Below are positions 9,601 to 22,840 of a DNA stretch of 64,000 bases, piece after piece. A program made the position numbers and the translations under genes. The notes under the pieces are model-generated. The model made no database searches. It was not told where the DNA came from and saw only the letters and a program-made list of their open reading frames with translations. How positions within the stretch are numbered: position 1 is the stretch's first letter; each line of letters opens with the position of its first letter. The DNA is from Xestospongia bergquistia (Eukaryota; Porifera; Demospongiae; Haplosclerida; Petrosiidae), in contig OZ014424.1 in NCBI GenBank assembly GCA_963965975.1, positions 3,286,001 to 3,350,000 on the forward strand. Reading direction: 5' to 3'.

Positions 9601-12600
9601 TACTTTATAAACTTTACTCAATAGTCTAACCCTTCTAACGTCTTTGAATTAAAGACTTTAGAGCGTTAATGCAAACAAACTCACTAAAATGTTAATAGCA
9701 GCTTCTTTAGTTAGTCCCATTAAGTCCTTTAGACTGATCAGTTTACATTATGTACTTCACTCAATAGTCTAAAACTTCTAAAGTCTTTAAATGAAAGACT
9801 TTAGAGCGTTAATGCAAACCACCTTACTAAAGTAGTAATTGCAGTTATTTTAGTTAGTCCCTTTAAGTCATTTAGACTGAGCAGATTACTTTATAAATTT
9901 CACTCAACAGTTAAAAACTTCTAAAGTCTTTAAATTAAAGACTTTAGAGCATTAATGCAAACCAACTTACTAAACTGTTAATAGCAGTTTATTCAGTTAG
10001 TCCCATTAAGTCCTTTAGACTGAGCAGTTTACATTATAAACTTCACTAAACAGTCTAAACCTTCTAACGTCTTTAAATTAAGCACTTTAGAGCGTTAATT
10101 CAAACAAACTCACTAAACTGTTAATAGCTGCTTCTTTGGTTAATCCCATTAAGTCCTTTAGACTGATCAGTTTACTTTATAAACTTCACTCAATAGTCTA
10201 AACCTTCTAATGTCTTTAAATAAAAGACTTTAGAGCATTAATACAAACCAACTTACTAAACTGTTAATAGCACTTTATTTAGTTAGTCCCATTAAGTCCT
10301 TTAGACTGAGCAGTTTACTTTATAAACTTCACTCAACAGTCTAAACCTTCTAAAGTCTTTAAAATAAAGACTTTAGAGTGTTAATGCAAAACAACTTATT
10401 AAACTGTTAAAAGCAGTTTATTTAGTTAGTGCCATTACCTCCTTTAGACTGAGCAGTTTACTTTATAAACTTCATTCAATAGTCTAAACCTTCTAACGTC
10501 TTGAAATTTAAGACTTTAAAGCGTTAATGCAAACCAACTCACTAAACTGTTAATAGTAGCTTCTTTAGTTAGTCCCATTAAGTCCTTTAGACTGAGCAGA
10601 TTACTTTATAAACTTCTCTCAATAGTCTAAACCTTCTAAAGTCTTTAAATTAAAGACTTTAGAGCGTTAATGCAAACCAACTTACTAAACTGTTAAGAGC
10701 AGTTTATTTAGTTAGTCCCATTAAGTCCTTTAGTCTGAGCAGTTTACTTTATAAACTTCACTAAATAATTTAAACCTTCTAAAGTCTTTAAATTAAAGAC
10801 TTTAGAGCGTTAATGCAAACCAAATTTCTAAACTAGTAATTCCATTTTATTTAGTTAGTCCCATTAAGTCCTTTAGACTGAGCAGTTTACTTTATCAAAT
10901 TCACTCAATAGTCTAAACCCTCTAAACTCCTTAAATTAAAGAGTTTATGGCGTTAATGCAAACCAACTTACTAAACTGTTAATAGCAGTTTATTTAAATA
11001 GTCCCTTTAATTCCTTTAGACTCAGTAGTTTAGTTTATAAACTTCGCTCAATAGTCTATACCTTCTAAAGTCTTTAAATTAAAGACTTTATAGTGTTAAT
11101 GCAAACCAACTTACTAAAGTAGTAATTGCAGTTTATTTAGTTAGTCCCATTAAGTCCTTTAGACTGAGCAGTTTACTTTATAAACTTCACTCAACACTCT
11201 AAACCTTCCAATGTCTTTAAATTAAAGACTTTAGAGTGTTAATGCAAACCAACTTATTAAACTGTTAACAGCTGTTTGTTTAAGTAGTCCCATTAAATCC
11301 TTTAGACTGAGCAGTTTACTTTATCAAATTCACTCAAGAGTCTAAACCCTCTAAACTCCTTAAATTAAAGAGTTTATGGCGTTAATGCAAACCAACTTAC
11401 TAAACTGTTAATAGCAATTTATTTAAATAGTCCCTTTAATTCCTTTAGACTCAGTAGTTTAGTTTATAAACTTCACCCAATAGTGTAAACCTTCGAATGT
11501 TTTAAAATTAAAGACTTTAGGGCGTTAATGCAAACCGACATACTAAACTCTTAATAGCAATTTATTTAATTAGTCCCAATAAGTCCTTTAGACTGAACAG
11601 TTTACTTTATGAACTTCTCTCTATAGTCTAAACTTTCTAATGTCTTTAAATTAAAGACTTTGGAACGTTAATGCAAATAAATTTCCTGAACTAGTAATTG
11701 CAGTTTATATAGTCAGTCCTATTAAGTCCTTTAGACTGAGCAGTTTACTTTATAAACTTCACTCAATAGTCTAAACCTTCTAAAGTCATTCAAGTAAAGA
11801 CTTTAGAGCGTTAATGCAAACCATCTTACAAAACTGTTAATATCTGTTTTTTTAATTAGTCCCATTAAGTCCTTTAGACTGACCAGTTTACTTTATAAAC
11901 TTCACTCAATAGTCTAAACCTTCTAAAGTCTTTAAATTAAAGACTTTAGAGCGTTAATGCAAAACAACTTTTAATACTGTTAATAGCAGTTATTTAGTTA
12001 GAGCCATTGAGTCCTTTAGACTGAGCAGTTTACTTTGTAAATTTCACTTAATAGTCTAAGGATTCTAAAGTCTTTAACTTAAAGACTTTAGAACATTAAC
12101 ACAAGCCAACTTACTAAACTGTTAATAGAAGTTTATTTAGTTAGCCCCATTAAATCCTTTAGACTGGAAGTTTGCTTTATAAATTTCACTTAATAGTATA
12201 AGGCTTCTAAAGTCTTTAAATTAAAGAAATTAGACCGTTAATGCAAACCAACTTACTAAACTGTTAATAGCAGCTTATTTCGTTAGTCCCATTAACTCCT
12301 TTAGACTGAGCAGTTTACTTTATAAACATCACTCAATAGTCTAAACCTTCTAAAGTCTTTAAATTAAAGACTTTAGAACGTTAGTGTATAACAACTTACT
12401 AAACTCTTAATAGCTGTTTATTTAGTTAGTCCCATTAAGTCCTTTAGACTGAGCAGTTTACTTTATAAACTTCACTCATTAGTCTAAGCCTTCTAAAGCC
12501 TTTAAATTAAAGACTTTAGAGTGTTAATGCTAACCAACTTACTAAACTGTTAATAGCAGTTTATTTAGTTAGTCCCACATAGTCCTTTCAACTGAGCAGT

Positions 12601-12949
12601 TTACTTTATAAACTTCACTCAATAGTCTAAACCTTCTAAATTCTTTCAATTAAAGACTATATGGTGTTAATGCAAACCAACTTACTAAACTGTTTATAGA
12701 AGTTTATTTAATTAGTCTCATTAAGTCCTTCAAACTGAGCAGTTTTCTTTATAAACTTCACTTAATATTCTAAAACTTCTAAAGTCTTTAAATTAAAGAC
12801 TTTAGAGTGTTAATGCAAACAAACTTACTAAACTGTTAGAAGCAACTTGTTTAGTTAGTCCCATTAATTTCTTTAGACTGAGCAGTTTACTTCATAAACA
12901 TCACTCAATAGTCTAAACCTTCTAAAGTCTTTAAATTAAAGACTTTAGA

Positions 12950-14955
12950 ACGTTAGTGCAAACCAACTTACGAAACTGTTAATAGCTGTTTATTTAGTTA
13001 GTCCCATTAAGTCCTTTAGACTGAGCAGTTTACTTTATAAACTTCAGTCAGTAGTCTAAACCTTCTAAAGCTTTTAAATTAAAGACTTTAGAGTGTTAAT
13101 GCAAACCAACTTACTAAACTGTTTATAGCAGTTTATTTAATTAGTCCCATTAAGTTCTTTAGACTGAGTAGTTCATTTTGTAAAATTCACTCAATATTCT
13201 AAAACTTGTAAAGACTTTAAATTAAAGACTTTAGAGCGTTAATGGAAAACAACTTATTAAACCATTAGTAGCAGCTTGTTTAGTTCGTCCCATTAACTCC
13301 TTTACACTGAGCAGTTTACTTTATAAACATCACTCAACAGTCTAGACCTTCTAAACTCTTCAAATTAAAGACATTAGAGCGTTAATGCAAACCAACTTAT
13401 TAAACTCTTAATAGCAGTTTATTTAGTTCATGCCATTAAGTCCTTTAGACTGAGCAGTTTACTTTATAAACTTCATTCAATAGTCTAAACCTTCTAAAGT
13501 CTTTAAATTAAAGACTTGAGAGCGTTAATGCAAACCAGCTTGTTATACTGTTAATAGCAGTTATTTAGTTAGAGCCATTAAGTCCTTTAGACTGAGCAGT
13601 TTACTTTGTAAATTTCACTTAATAGTCTAAGGATTCTAAAGTCTTTAACTTAAAGACTTTAGACCATTAACACAAGCCAACTTAATAAACTGTTAATAGA
13701 AGTTTATTTAGTCAGTCCCATTAAGTCCGTTATACTCAGCATTTTACTTTATAAATTTCACTTAATAGTATAAGGCTTCAAAAGTTTTTAAATTAAAGAA
13801 ATTAGCCCGTTAATTCAAACCAACTTACTAAACTGTTAATAGCAGTTTATTTAGTTAGCCCCATTCAGTCCTTTAGACTGAGCAGTTTACTTTATAACTT
13901 CACTCCATAGTCTAAAACTTCTAAAGTTATTAAATTAAAGACTTTAGAACATTAGTGCAAACCAACTTACGAAACTGTTAATAGCTGTTTATTTAGTTAG
14001 TCCCATTAAGTCCTTTAGACTGAGCAGTTTACTTTATAAACTTCAGTCAATAGTCTAAACCTTCTAAAGCTTTTAAATTAAAGACTTTAGAGTGTTAATG
14101 CAAACCAACTTACTAAACTGTTTATAGCAGTTTATTTAATTAGTCCCATTAAGTTCTTTAGACTGAGCAGTTCATTTTGTAAAATTCACTCAATATTCTA
14201 AAACTTGTAAAGTCTTTCAATTAAAGACTTTAGAGCGTTAATGGAAAACAACTTATTAAACCATTAGTAGCAGCTTGTTTAGTTCGTCCCATTAACTCCT
14301 TTACACTGAGCAGTTTACTTTATAAACATCACTCAACAGTCTAGACCTTCTAAACTCTTCAAATTAAAGACATTAGAGCGTTAATGCAAACCAACTTATT
14401 AAACTCTTAATAGCAGTTTATTTAGTTCATGCCATTAAGTCCTTTAGACTGACCAGTTTACTTTATAAACTTCATTCAATAGTCTAAACCTTCTAAAGTC
14501 TTTAAATTAAAGACTTGAGAGCGTTAATGCAAACCAGCTTGTTATACTGTTAATAGCAGTTATTTAGTTAGAGCCATTAAGTCCTTTAGACTGAGCAGTT
14601 TACTTTGTAAATTTCACTTAATAGTCTAAGGATTCTAAAGTCTTTAACTTAAAGACTTTAGACCATTAACACAAGCCAACTTAATAATCTGTTAATAGAA
14701 GTTTATTTAGTTAGTCCCATTAAGTCCGTTATACTCAGCATTTTACTTTATAAATTTCACTTAATAGTATAAGGCTTCAAAAGTTTTTAAATTAAAGAAA
14801 TTAGCCCGTCAATTCAAACCAACTTACTAAACTGTTAATAGCAGTTTATTTAGTTAGCCCCATTCAGTCCTTTAGACTGAGCAGTTTACTTTATAACTTC
14901 ACTCCATAGTCTAAAACTTCTAAAGTTATTAAATTAAAGACTTTAGAACGTTAGT
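12950..14955 (+). repeat. Seven-monomer higher-order repeat, about 998 bp, two copies
   Basis: The private variant CAAACCAACTTACGAAACTG recurs at about 12959, 13957 and 14955. The variants between (AGTAGCAGCTTGTTTAGTTC, CTTGTTATACTGTTAATAGC, ATTAGCCCGT) recur at the same spacing with near-identical sequence. 998 bp is seven monomers. Confidence 0.88.
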
Positions 14956-17900
14956 GCAAACCAACTTACGAAACTGTTAATAGCTGTTTATTTAGTTAGT
15001 CCCATTAAGTCCTTTAGACTGAGCAGTTTACTTTATTAATTTCACTTAATAGTCTAAAGCTTCTAAAGAATTTATATCAAGGACTTTAGACCATTAACAC
15101 AAACCGACTTACTAAACTGTTAACAGCAGTTTATTTTGTTAGTCCCATTAAATCCTTTAGACTGAGAAGTTTACTTTATAACTTTCACTTAATAGTATAA
15201 GGCTCCTAAAGTCTTTAAATTAAAGAAATTAGAACGTTAATGCAAACCAACTTACTAAACTGTTAATAGCAGCTTATTTAGTTAGTCCCATTAACTCCTT
15301 TAGACTGAGCAGTTTACTTTATAAACATCACTCAATAGTCTAAACCTTCTAAAGTCTTTAAATTAAAGACTTTAGAACGTTAGTGCAAACAAACTTACTA
15401 AACTGTTAATAGCTGTTTATTTAGTTATTCCTATTAAGTCCTTTAGACTGAGCAGTTTACTTTATAAACTTCTCTCAATAGTCTAAACCTTCTAAAGCCT
15501 TTAAATTAAAGACTATATGGTGTTAATTCAAACCAACTTACTAAACTGTTAATAGCAGTTTATTTAGTTAGTCCCACAGAGTCCTTTAAACTGAGCAGTT
15601 TAGTTTATAAACTTTACTCAATAGTCTAAACCTTCTAAATTCTTTAAATTAAAGACTATATGGTGTTAATGCAAACCAACTTACTAAACTGTTAATAGCA
15701 GTTGATTTAATTAGTCCCATTAAGTCCTTTAAACTGAGCAGTTTACTTTATAAACTTCACTCAATAGTCTAAAACTTCTAAAGTCTTTAAATTAAAGACT
15801 TTAGGCGTTAATGCAAACGAACTTACTAAACCGTTAGAAGCAACTTGTTTACTTAGTCCCATTAATTCCTTTAGAGTTAGCAGTTTACCTTATAAACATT
15901 ACTCAATAGTCTAAACCTTCTAAAGTCTTTAAATTAAAGACTTTAGAACGTTAGTGCAAACCAACTTACTAAACTGTTAATAGCTGTTTATTTAGTTAGC
16001 CCCACAGAGTCCTTTAAACTGAGCAGTTTACTTTATAAACTTCACGCAATAGTCTAAACCTTCTAAACTCTTTAAATTGAAGAGTATATGGTGTTAATGC
16101 AAACCAACTTACTAAACTGTTAATAGCAGTTTATTTAATTAGTCCCATTAAGTCCTTTAGACTGAGCAGTTCACTTTGTAAACTTCACTCAATATTCGGA
16201 AACTTCTAAAGTCTATAAATTAAAGATTTTAGAGCGTTAATGCAAACCAACTTATTAAACCGTTTGTAGCGGCTTGTTTAGTTAGTCCCATTAACTCCTT
16301 TACACTGAGCAGTTTACTTTCTAAACATCACTCAATAGTCTAGACCTTCTAAATGCTTTAAATTAAAGACATTAGAGCGTTAATGCAAAACAACTTATTA
16401 AACTGTTAATAGCAGTTTATTTAGTTCTTGCCATTAAGTCCTTTAGACTGAGCTGTTTACTTTATAACTTTCACTTATTAGTATAAACCTTCTAAAGTCT
16501 TTACATTAAAGACTTTTGACCGTTAATGCAAACGAACTTACTAAACTGTTAATTGCAGTTTATTTAGTTAGTCCCATTAAGTCCTTTAGACTGGGTAGTT
16601 TACTTTATAAACATTACTCAATAATCTAAAGCTTGTAAAGTGTGTAAATTAAAGACTTTAGAGTATTAATGCAAACCAAATTACTAAACTGTTAATTGTA
16701 GCTTATTTAGTTAGTCCCATTGAGTCCTTTAGAATGAGCAGTTTACTTTATAAACTTTACTCAATAGTCTAAACCTTCTAAAGTCTTTAAATTAAAGACT
16801 TTAGACCGATAATGCAAACCAACTTACTAAACTGTTAATAACAGTTTATTTAGTTAGTCCCTTTAAGTCCTTTAGTCTGAGCAGTTTACTTTATAAACTT
16901 CACTCAATAGTCTAAGCCTTCTATAGTCTTTAAATTAAAGACTTTAGAGCGTTAATGCAAACCAACTTGTTATACTGTGAATAGCATTTTATTTAGTTAG
17001 TGCCATTTAGTCCTTTAGACTGAGCAGTTGACTTTACAAATTTCCCTTAATGGTCTAAGGCTTCTAAAGTCTTTAAATTAAAGACTTTAGACCGTTAATG
17101 CAAACTAACTTACTAAACTGTTAATAGCAGTTTATTTAGTTAGTCCCATTAAATCCTTTATACTAAGCAGTTTACTTTATAAACTTTACTAAACACTCTA
17201 TACCTTCTAAAGTCATTAAATTAAAGACTTTAGACCGTTAATGCAAACCAACTTACTAAACTGTTAATAGCAGTTTATTTAGTTAGTCCCATTAAGTCCT
17301 TTAGTCTGAGCAGTTTACTTTAAAAACTTCACTCAATTGTCTAAACCTTCTAAAGTCTTTAAATTAAAGACTTTAGAGCGTTAATGCAAACCAACTTATT
17401 ATACTGTTAATGCCATTTTATTTAGTTAGTGCCATTAAGTCCTTTAGACTGAGCAGTTTACTTTACAAATTTCACTTATTAGTCTAAGGCTTCTAAAGTC
17501 TTTAAATTAAAGACTTTAGAGTGTTAATGCAAACGAACTTACTAAACTGTTAATAGCAGTTTATTTAGTTAGTCCCATAGTTCTTTAGACTGAGCAGTTT
17601 ACACTACAAACTTCAGTCAATAGTCTAAACCTTCTAAAGTCTTTAAATTAAAGACTTTAGAGCGTTAATGCAAACTAACTTATTATACTGTTAATAGCAT
17701 TTTATTGTGTTAATGCCATCAAGTCCTTTAGACTGAGCTGTTTACTTTATAAATTTCACTTAATAGTCTAAGGCTTCAAAAGTTTTGAAATTAAAGACTT
17801 TACACCATTAATGCAAACCCACACACTAAACTGTTAATAGCAGTTTAATAGTTTAATAACTTTACTCAATAGTCTAAAACTTCTAAAGTCTTTAAATTAA

Positions 17901-18660
17901 AGACTTTAGAGTTTTAATGCAAACAAACTTACTAAACTGTTAATAGCTGTTTATTTAATTAGACCCATTAAGTCCTTTAGACTGAGAAGTTTACTTTATT
18001 AACTTCACTCAATAGTCTAAACCTTCTAATGTCTTTAAATTAAAGACTTTAGAGCGTTAATGCAAACCAACTTACTATACTCTTAATAGCAGTTTATTTA
18101 GTTAGTGCCATTAAGTCCTTTAGACTGAGCTGTTTACTTTATAAACTTCACCTAATAATATAAACCTTCTAAAGTCTTTAAATTAAAGACTTTAGACCGT
18201 TAACTGCAAACACACTTACTAAACTGTTAACAGCAGTTTATTTAGTTAGTCCCATTAACTCCTTTAGACTGATCAGTTTACTTTATAAACTTTACTCAAT
18301 AGTCTAAACATTCTAAAGTCTTTAAATTAAAGACTTTAGAGTGTTAAAGCAAACCAACTTACTAAGCTGTTAATAGCAGTTTATTTAGTTAGTCCCACAG
18401 AGTTCTTTAGACTGAGCTCCTTACTTTATAAAATTTAATCAATAGTCTAAACTTCTAAAGTCTTTGAATTAAAGACTTTAGAGTGTCAATGCAAACCAAC
18501 ATACTAAACTGTTAGTAGCAGTTTACTTAGTTAGTCCAATAGAGTCCTTTAGAATGAGCAGTTTACTTTAAAAAATTCACTCAATAGTCTAAACCTTCTA
18601 AAGTCTTTAAATTAAAGACTTCAGAGCATTAATGCAAACCAACTTACTAGACTGTTAATA

Positions 18661-21600
18661 ACTGTTTCTTTAATTAGTCCCAATAAGTCTTTTACACAGA
18701 GCAGTCTACTTTATAAACTTCACTCAATAGTCTGAACCTTCTAAAGTCTTTAAATTAAAGACTTTAGAGCGTTAATGCAAACAAATTTATTATACTGCTA
18801 ATAGCAGTTACTTTAGTTAGTGGCATTAAGACCTTCTAAAGTCTTTAAATTAAAGACTTTGGAGAGTTAATGCAAACCAACTTACTAAACTGTTAATAGC
18901 ATTTTATTTAGTTAGTCCTATAGAGTCCTTTAGACTGTGCAATTTACTTTATAAAATTCACTCAATAATCTAAACCTTCTAAAGGCTTTAAATTAAAGAC
19001 TTTAGAGCGTTAATGCAAACCAACTTACTAAACTGTTAATATCAGTTTATTTCGTTAGTTCGATTAAGTCCTTTAGTCTGAGCAGTTTACTTTATAAACT
19101 TTACTCAATAGTCTAAACCTTCTATAGTCTTTAAATTAAAGACTTTAGAGCCTTCATGCAAACTTACTTTTTATACTGTTAATAGCACTTTAATTAGTTA
19201 GAGCCATTAAGTCCCTTAAACAGAGCTGTTTACTTTTTAAATTTCACTTAATGGTGTAAGGCTGATAAAGTCTTCAAATTAAAGATTTTAGACTGTTAAT
19301 GCAAACAAACTTACTAAGCTGTTAATAGCAGTTTATTTAGTTAGTCCCATTAAATGCTTTAGACTGAGCAGTTTACCTTACAAACTTGCCTCAATAGTCT
19401 AAAACTTCTAAAGTCTTTAAATTAAACACTTTAATGTTTTAATGCAAACCAACTTATTAAACTGTTAATTGCAGTTTATTTCATTAGTCCCATTAAGTCC
19501 TTTAGACTGAGCAGTTTACTTTATAAACTTCACTCAATAGTCTAAAACATCTAAAGTCCTTAAATTAAAGACTTTATAGCGTTAATGCAAACCAACTTAG
19601 CAACTGTTAATAAGAGTTTATTTATTTAGTGCCATTAAGTCCTTTAGACTGAGCAGTTTATTTTATAAAGTTCACTGAATAGTCAAAACCTTCTGAAGTC
19701 TTTAAATTAAAGACTTTAGAGTGTTATTGCAAACAAACTTATTATACTGTTAATAGAAGTTTATTTAGTTAGTGCCGTTAAGTCCTTTAGACTGAGCAGT
19801 TTACTTTATAAATTTAACTTAATAGACTAAGGGTTCTAAAGTCTTTAAATTAAAGACTTTAGAGAGTTAATGCAAACCATCAAACTAAACTGTTAATAGC
19901 AGTTTATTTAGTTAGTCCCATAGAGTCCTTTAGACTGAGCAGTTTACTTTATAAAGTTTACTCAATACTCTAAACCTTCTAAAGTCTTTAAATTAAAGAC
20001 TTTATGGCGTTAATGCAAACCAACTTACTAAACTGTTAATAGCAGTTTTTTTATTAGTACCATTAAGGCCTTTACACTGAGCTGTTCACTCAATAGACGA
20101 AAACTTCTAAAGTCTTTAACTTAAAGACTTTAGAGCGTTAATGCTGAACAACTTACTATACCGTTAATAGCAGTTTCTTTAGTCAGTCCCATTAAGTCCT
20201 TTAGATTGAGCAGTTTACTTTCTAAACTTCACTCAATAGTCTAAACCTTCTAATGTTTTTAAAATAAAGACTTTAGGGCGTTAATGCAAATCAACTTACT
20301 AAACTTTTAATTGCAGCTTATATAGTTAGTCCCATTAAGTACTTCAGACTGAGCAGTTTACTTTAAAAAATTTACTCAATAGTCTAAAGCTTCTAAGGTC
20401 TTTAAATTAAAGACTTATACAGTTAATGCAAACCAACTTACTAAACTGTTAATAGCAGTTTATTTAGTTAGTCCCATTAAATGCTTTAGAATGAGTAGTT
20501 ACTTTTTAAACTTCACTCAATAGTCTAAAACTTCTAAAGTCTTTAAATTAAAGACTTTAGAGTTTTAATGCAAACCAACTTACTAAACTGTTAATAGAGT
20601 TTATTTAGTTAGTCCCAGAGAGTCCTTTAGACTGAGCTGTTTACTTTAATATCTTAACTCAATACTCTAAACCTTCTAAAGTTTTTAAATTGAAGACTTT
20701 AGAGTGTTAATGCAAACCAACTTACTAAACTGCTAATAGCAGTTTATTTAGTTAGTCCCATAGAGTCCTTTGGAATGAGCAGTTTACTTTGTAAAATTCA
20801 CTCAATAGTCTAAACATTCTAAAGCCTTTAAATTAAAGACTTTAGAGCGTTAATACAAAAAAACTTACTAAACTGTTAATAACTGTTTATTTAATTAGTC
20901 CCATTAAGTCTTTTACACAGAGCAGTCTACTTTATAAACTTCACTCAATAGTCTGAACCTTCTAAAGTCTTTAAATTAAAGACTTTAGAGCGTTAATGCA
21001 AACAAAGTTATTATACTGCTAATAGCAGTTACTTTAGTTAGTGGCATTAAGACCTTCTAAAGTCTTTAAATGAAAGACATTGGAGAGTTAATGCAAACCA
21101 ACTTACTAAACTGTTAATAGCATTTTATTTAGTTAGTCCTATAGAGTCCTTTAGACTGTGCAATTTACTTTATAAAATTCACTCAATAGTCTAAACCTTC
21201 TAAAGGCTTTAAATTAAAGACTTTAGAGCGTTAATGCAAACCAACTTACTAAACTGTTAATATCAGTTTATTTCGTTAGTCCGATTAAGTCCTTTAGTCT
21301 GAGCAGTTTACTTTATAAACTTTACTCAATAGTCTAAACCTTCTATAGTCTTTAAATTAAAGACTTTAGAGCCTTCATGCAAACTTACTTTTTATACTGT
21401 TAATAGCACTTTAATTAGTTAGAGCCATTAAGTCCCTTAAACAGAGCTGTTTACTTTTTAAATTTCACTTAATAGTCTAAGGCTTATAAAGTCTTCAAAT
21501 TAAAGACTTTAGACTGTTAATGCAAACAAACTTACTAAGCTGTTAATAGCAGTTTATTTCATTTGTCCCATTAAGTCCTTTAGACTGAGCAGTTTACTTT

Positions 21601-22840
21601 ATAAACTTCACTCAATAGTCTAAAACATCTAAAGTCCTTAAATTAAAGACTTTATAGCGTTAATGCAAACCAACTTAACAACTGTTAATAAGAGTTTATT
21701 TATTTAGTGCCATTAAGTCCTTTAGACTGAGCAGTTTATTTTATAAAGTTCACTGAATAGTCAAAACCTTCTAAAGTCTTTAAATTAAAGACTTTAGAGT
21801 GTTATTGCAAACAAACTTATTATACTGTTAATAGAAGTTTATTTAGTTAGTGCCGTTAAGTCCTTTAGACTGAGCAGTTTACTTTATAAATTTAACTTAA
21901 TAGACTAAGGGTTCTAAAGTCTTTAAATTAAAGACTTTAGAGAGTTAATGCAAACCATCAAACTAAACTGTTAATAGCAGTTTATTTAGTTAGTCCCATA
22001 GAGTCCTTTAGACTGAGCAGTTTACTTTATAAAGTTTACTCAATACTCTAAACCTTCTAAAGTCTTTAAATTAAAGACTTTATGGCGTTAATGCAAACCA
22101 ACTTACTAAACTGTTAATAGCAGTTTTTTTATTAGTACCATTAAGGCCTTTACACTGAGCTGTTCACTCAATAGTCGAAAACTTCTAAAGTCTTTAACTT
22201 AAAGACTTTAGAGCATTAATGCTGAACAACTTACTATACCATTAATAGCAGTTTCTTTAGTCAGTCCCATTAAGTCCTTTAGATTGAGCAGTTTACTTTC
22301 TAAACTTCACTCAATAGTCTAAACCTTCTAATGTCTTTAAAATAAAGACTTATACCATTAATGCAAACCAACTTACTAAACTGTTAATAGCAGTTTATTT
22401 AGTTAGTCCCATTAAATGCTTTAGAATGAGTAGTTACTTTTTAAACTTCACTCAATAGTCTAAAACTTCTAAAGTCTTTAAATTAAAGACTTTAGAGTTT
22501 TAATGCAAACCAACTTACTAAACTGTTAATAGAGTTTATTTAGTTAGTCCCAGAGAGTCCTTTAGACTGAGCTGTTTACTTTAATATCTTAACTCAATAC
22601 TCTAAACCTTCTAAAGTTTTTAAATTGAAGACTTTAGAGTGTTAATGCAAACCAACTTACTAAACTGCTAATAGCAGTTTATTTAGTTAGTCCCATAGAG
22701 TCCTTTGGAATGAGCAGTTTACTTTGTAAAATTCACTCAATAGTCTAAACCTTCTAAAGCCTTTAAATTAAAGACTTTAGAGCGTTAATACAAAAAAACT
22801 TACTAAACTGTTAATAACTGTTTATTTAATTAGTCCCATT
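18661..22840 (+). repeat. Long duplicated blocks of about 2.2 kb in the array
   Basis: The block from 18661 repeats at 20882 (offset 2,221 bp). The match includes a distinctive truncated monomer whose junction GGCATTAAGACCTTCTAAAG lies just before 18831 and again just before 21052. The block around 20046, with its shortened TTTTTTATTAGTACCATTAA monomer, repeats at about 22126, and again near 27824 and 37394. These are signs of unequal exchange on a several-kb scale. Confidence 0.8.
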
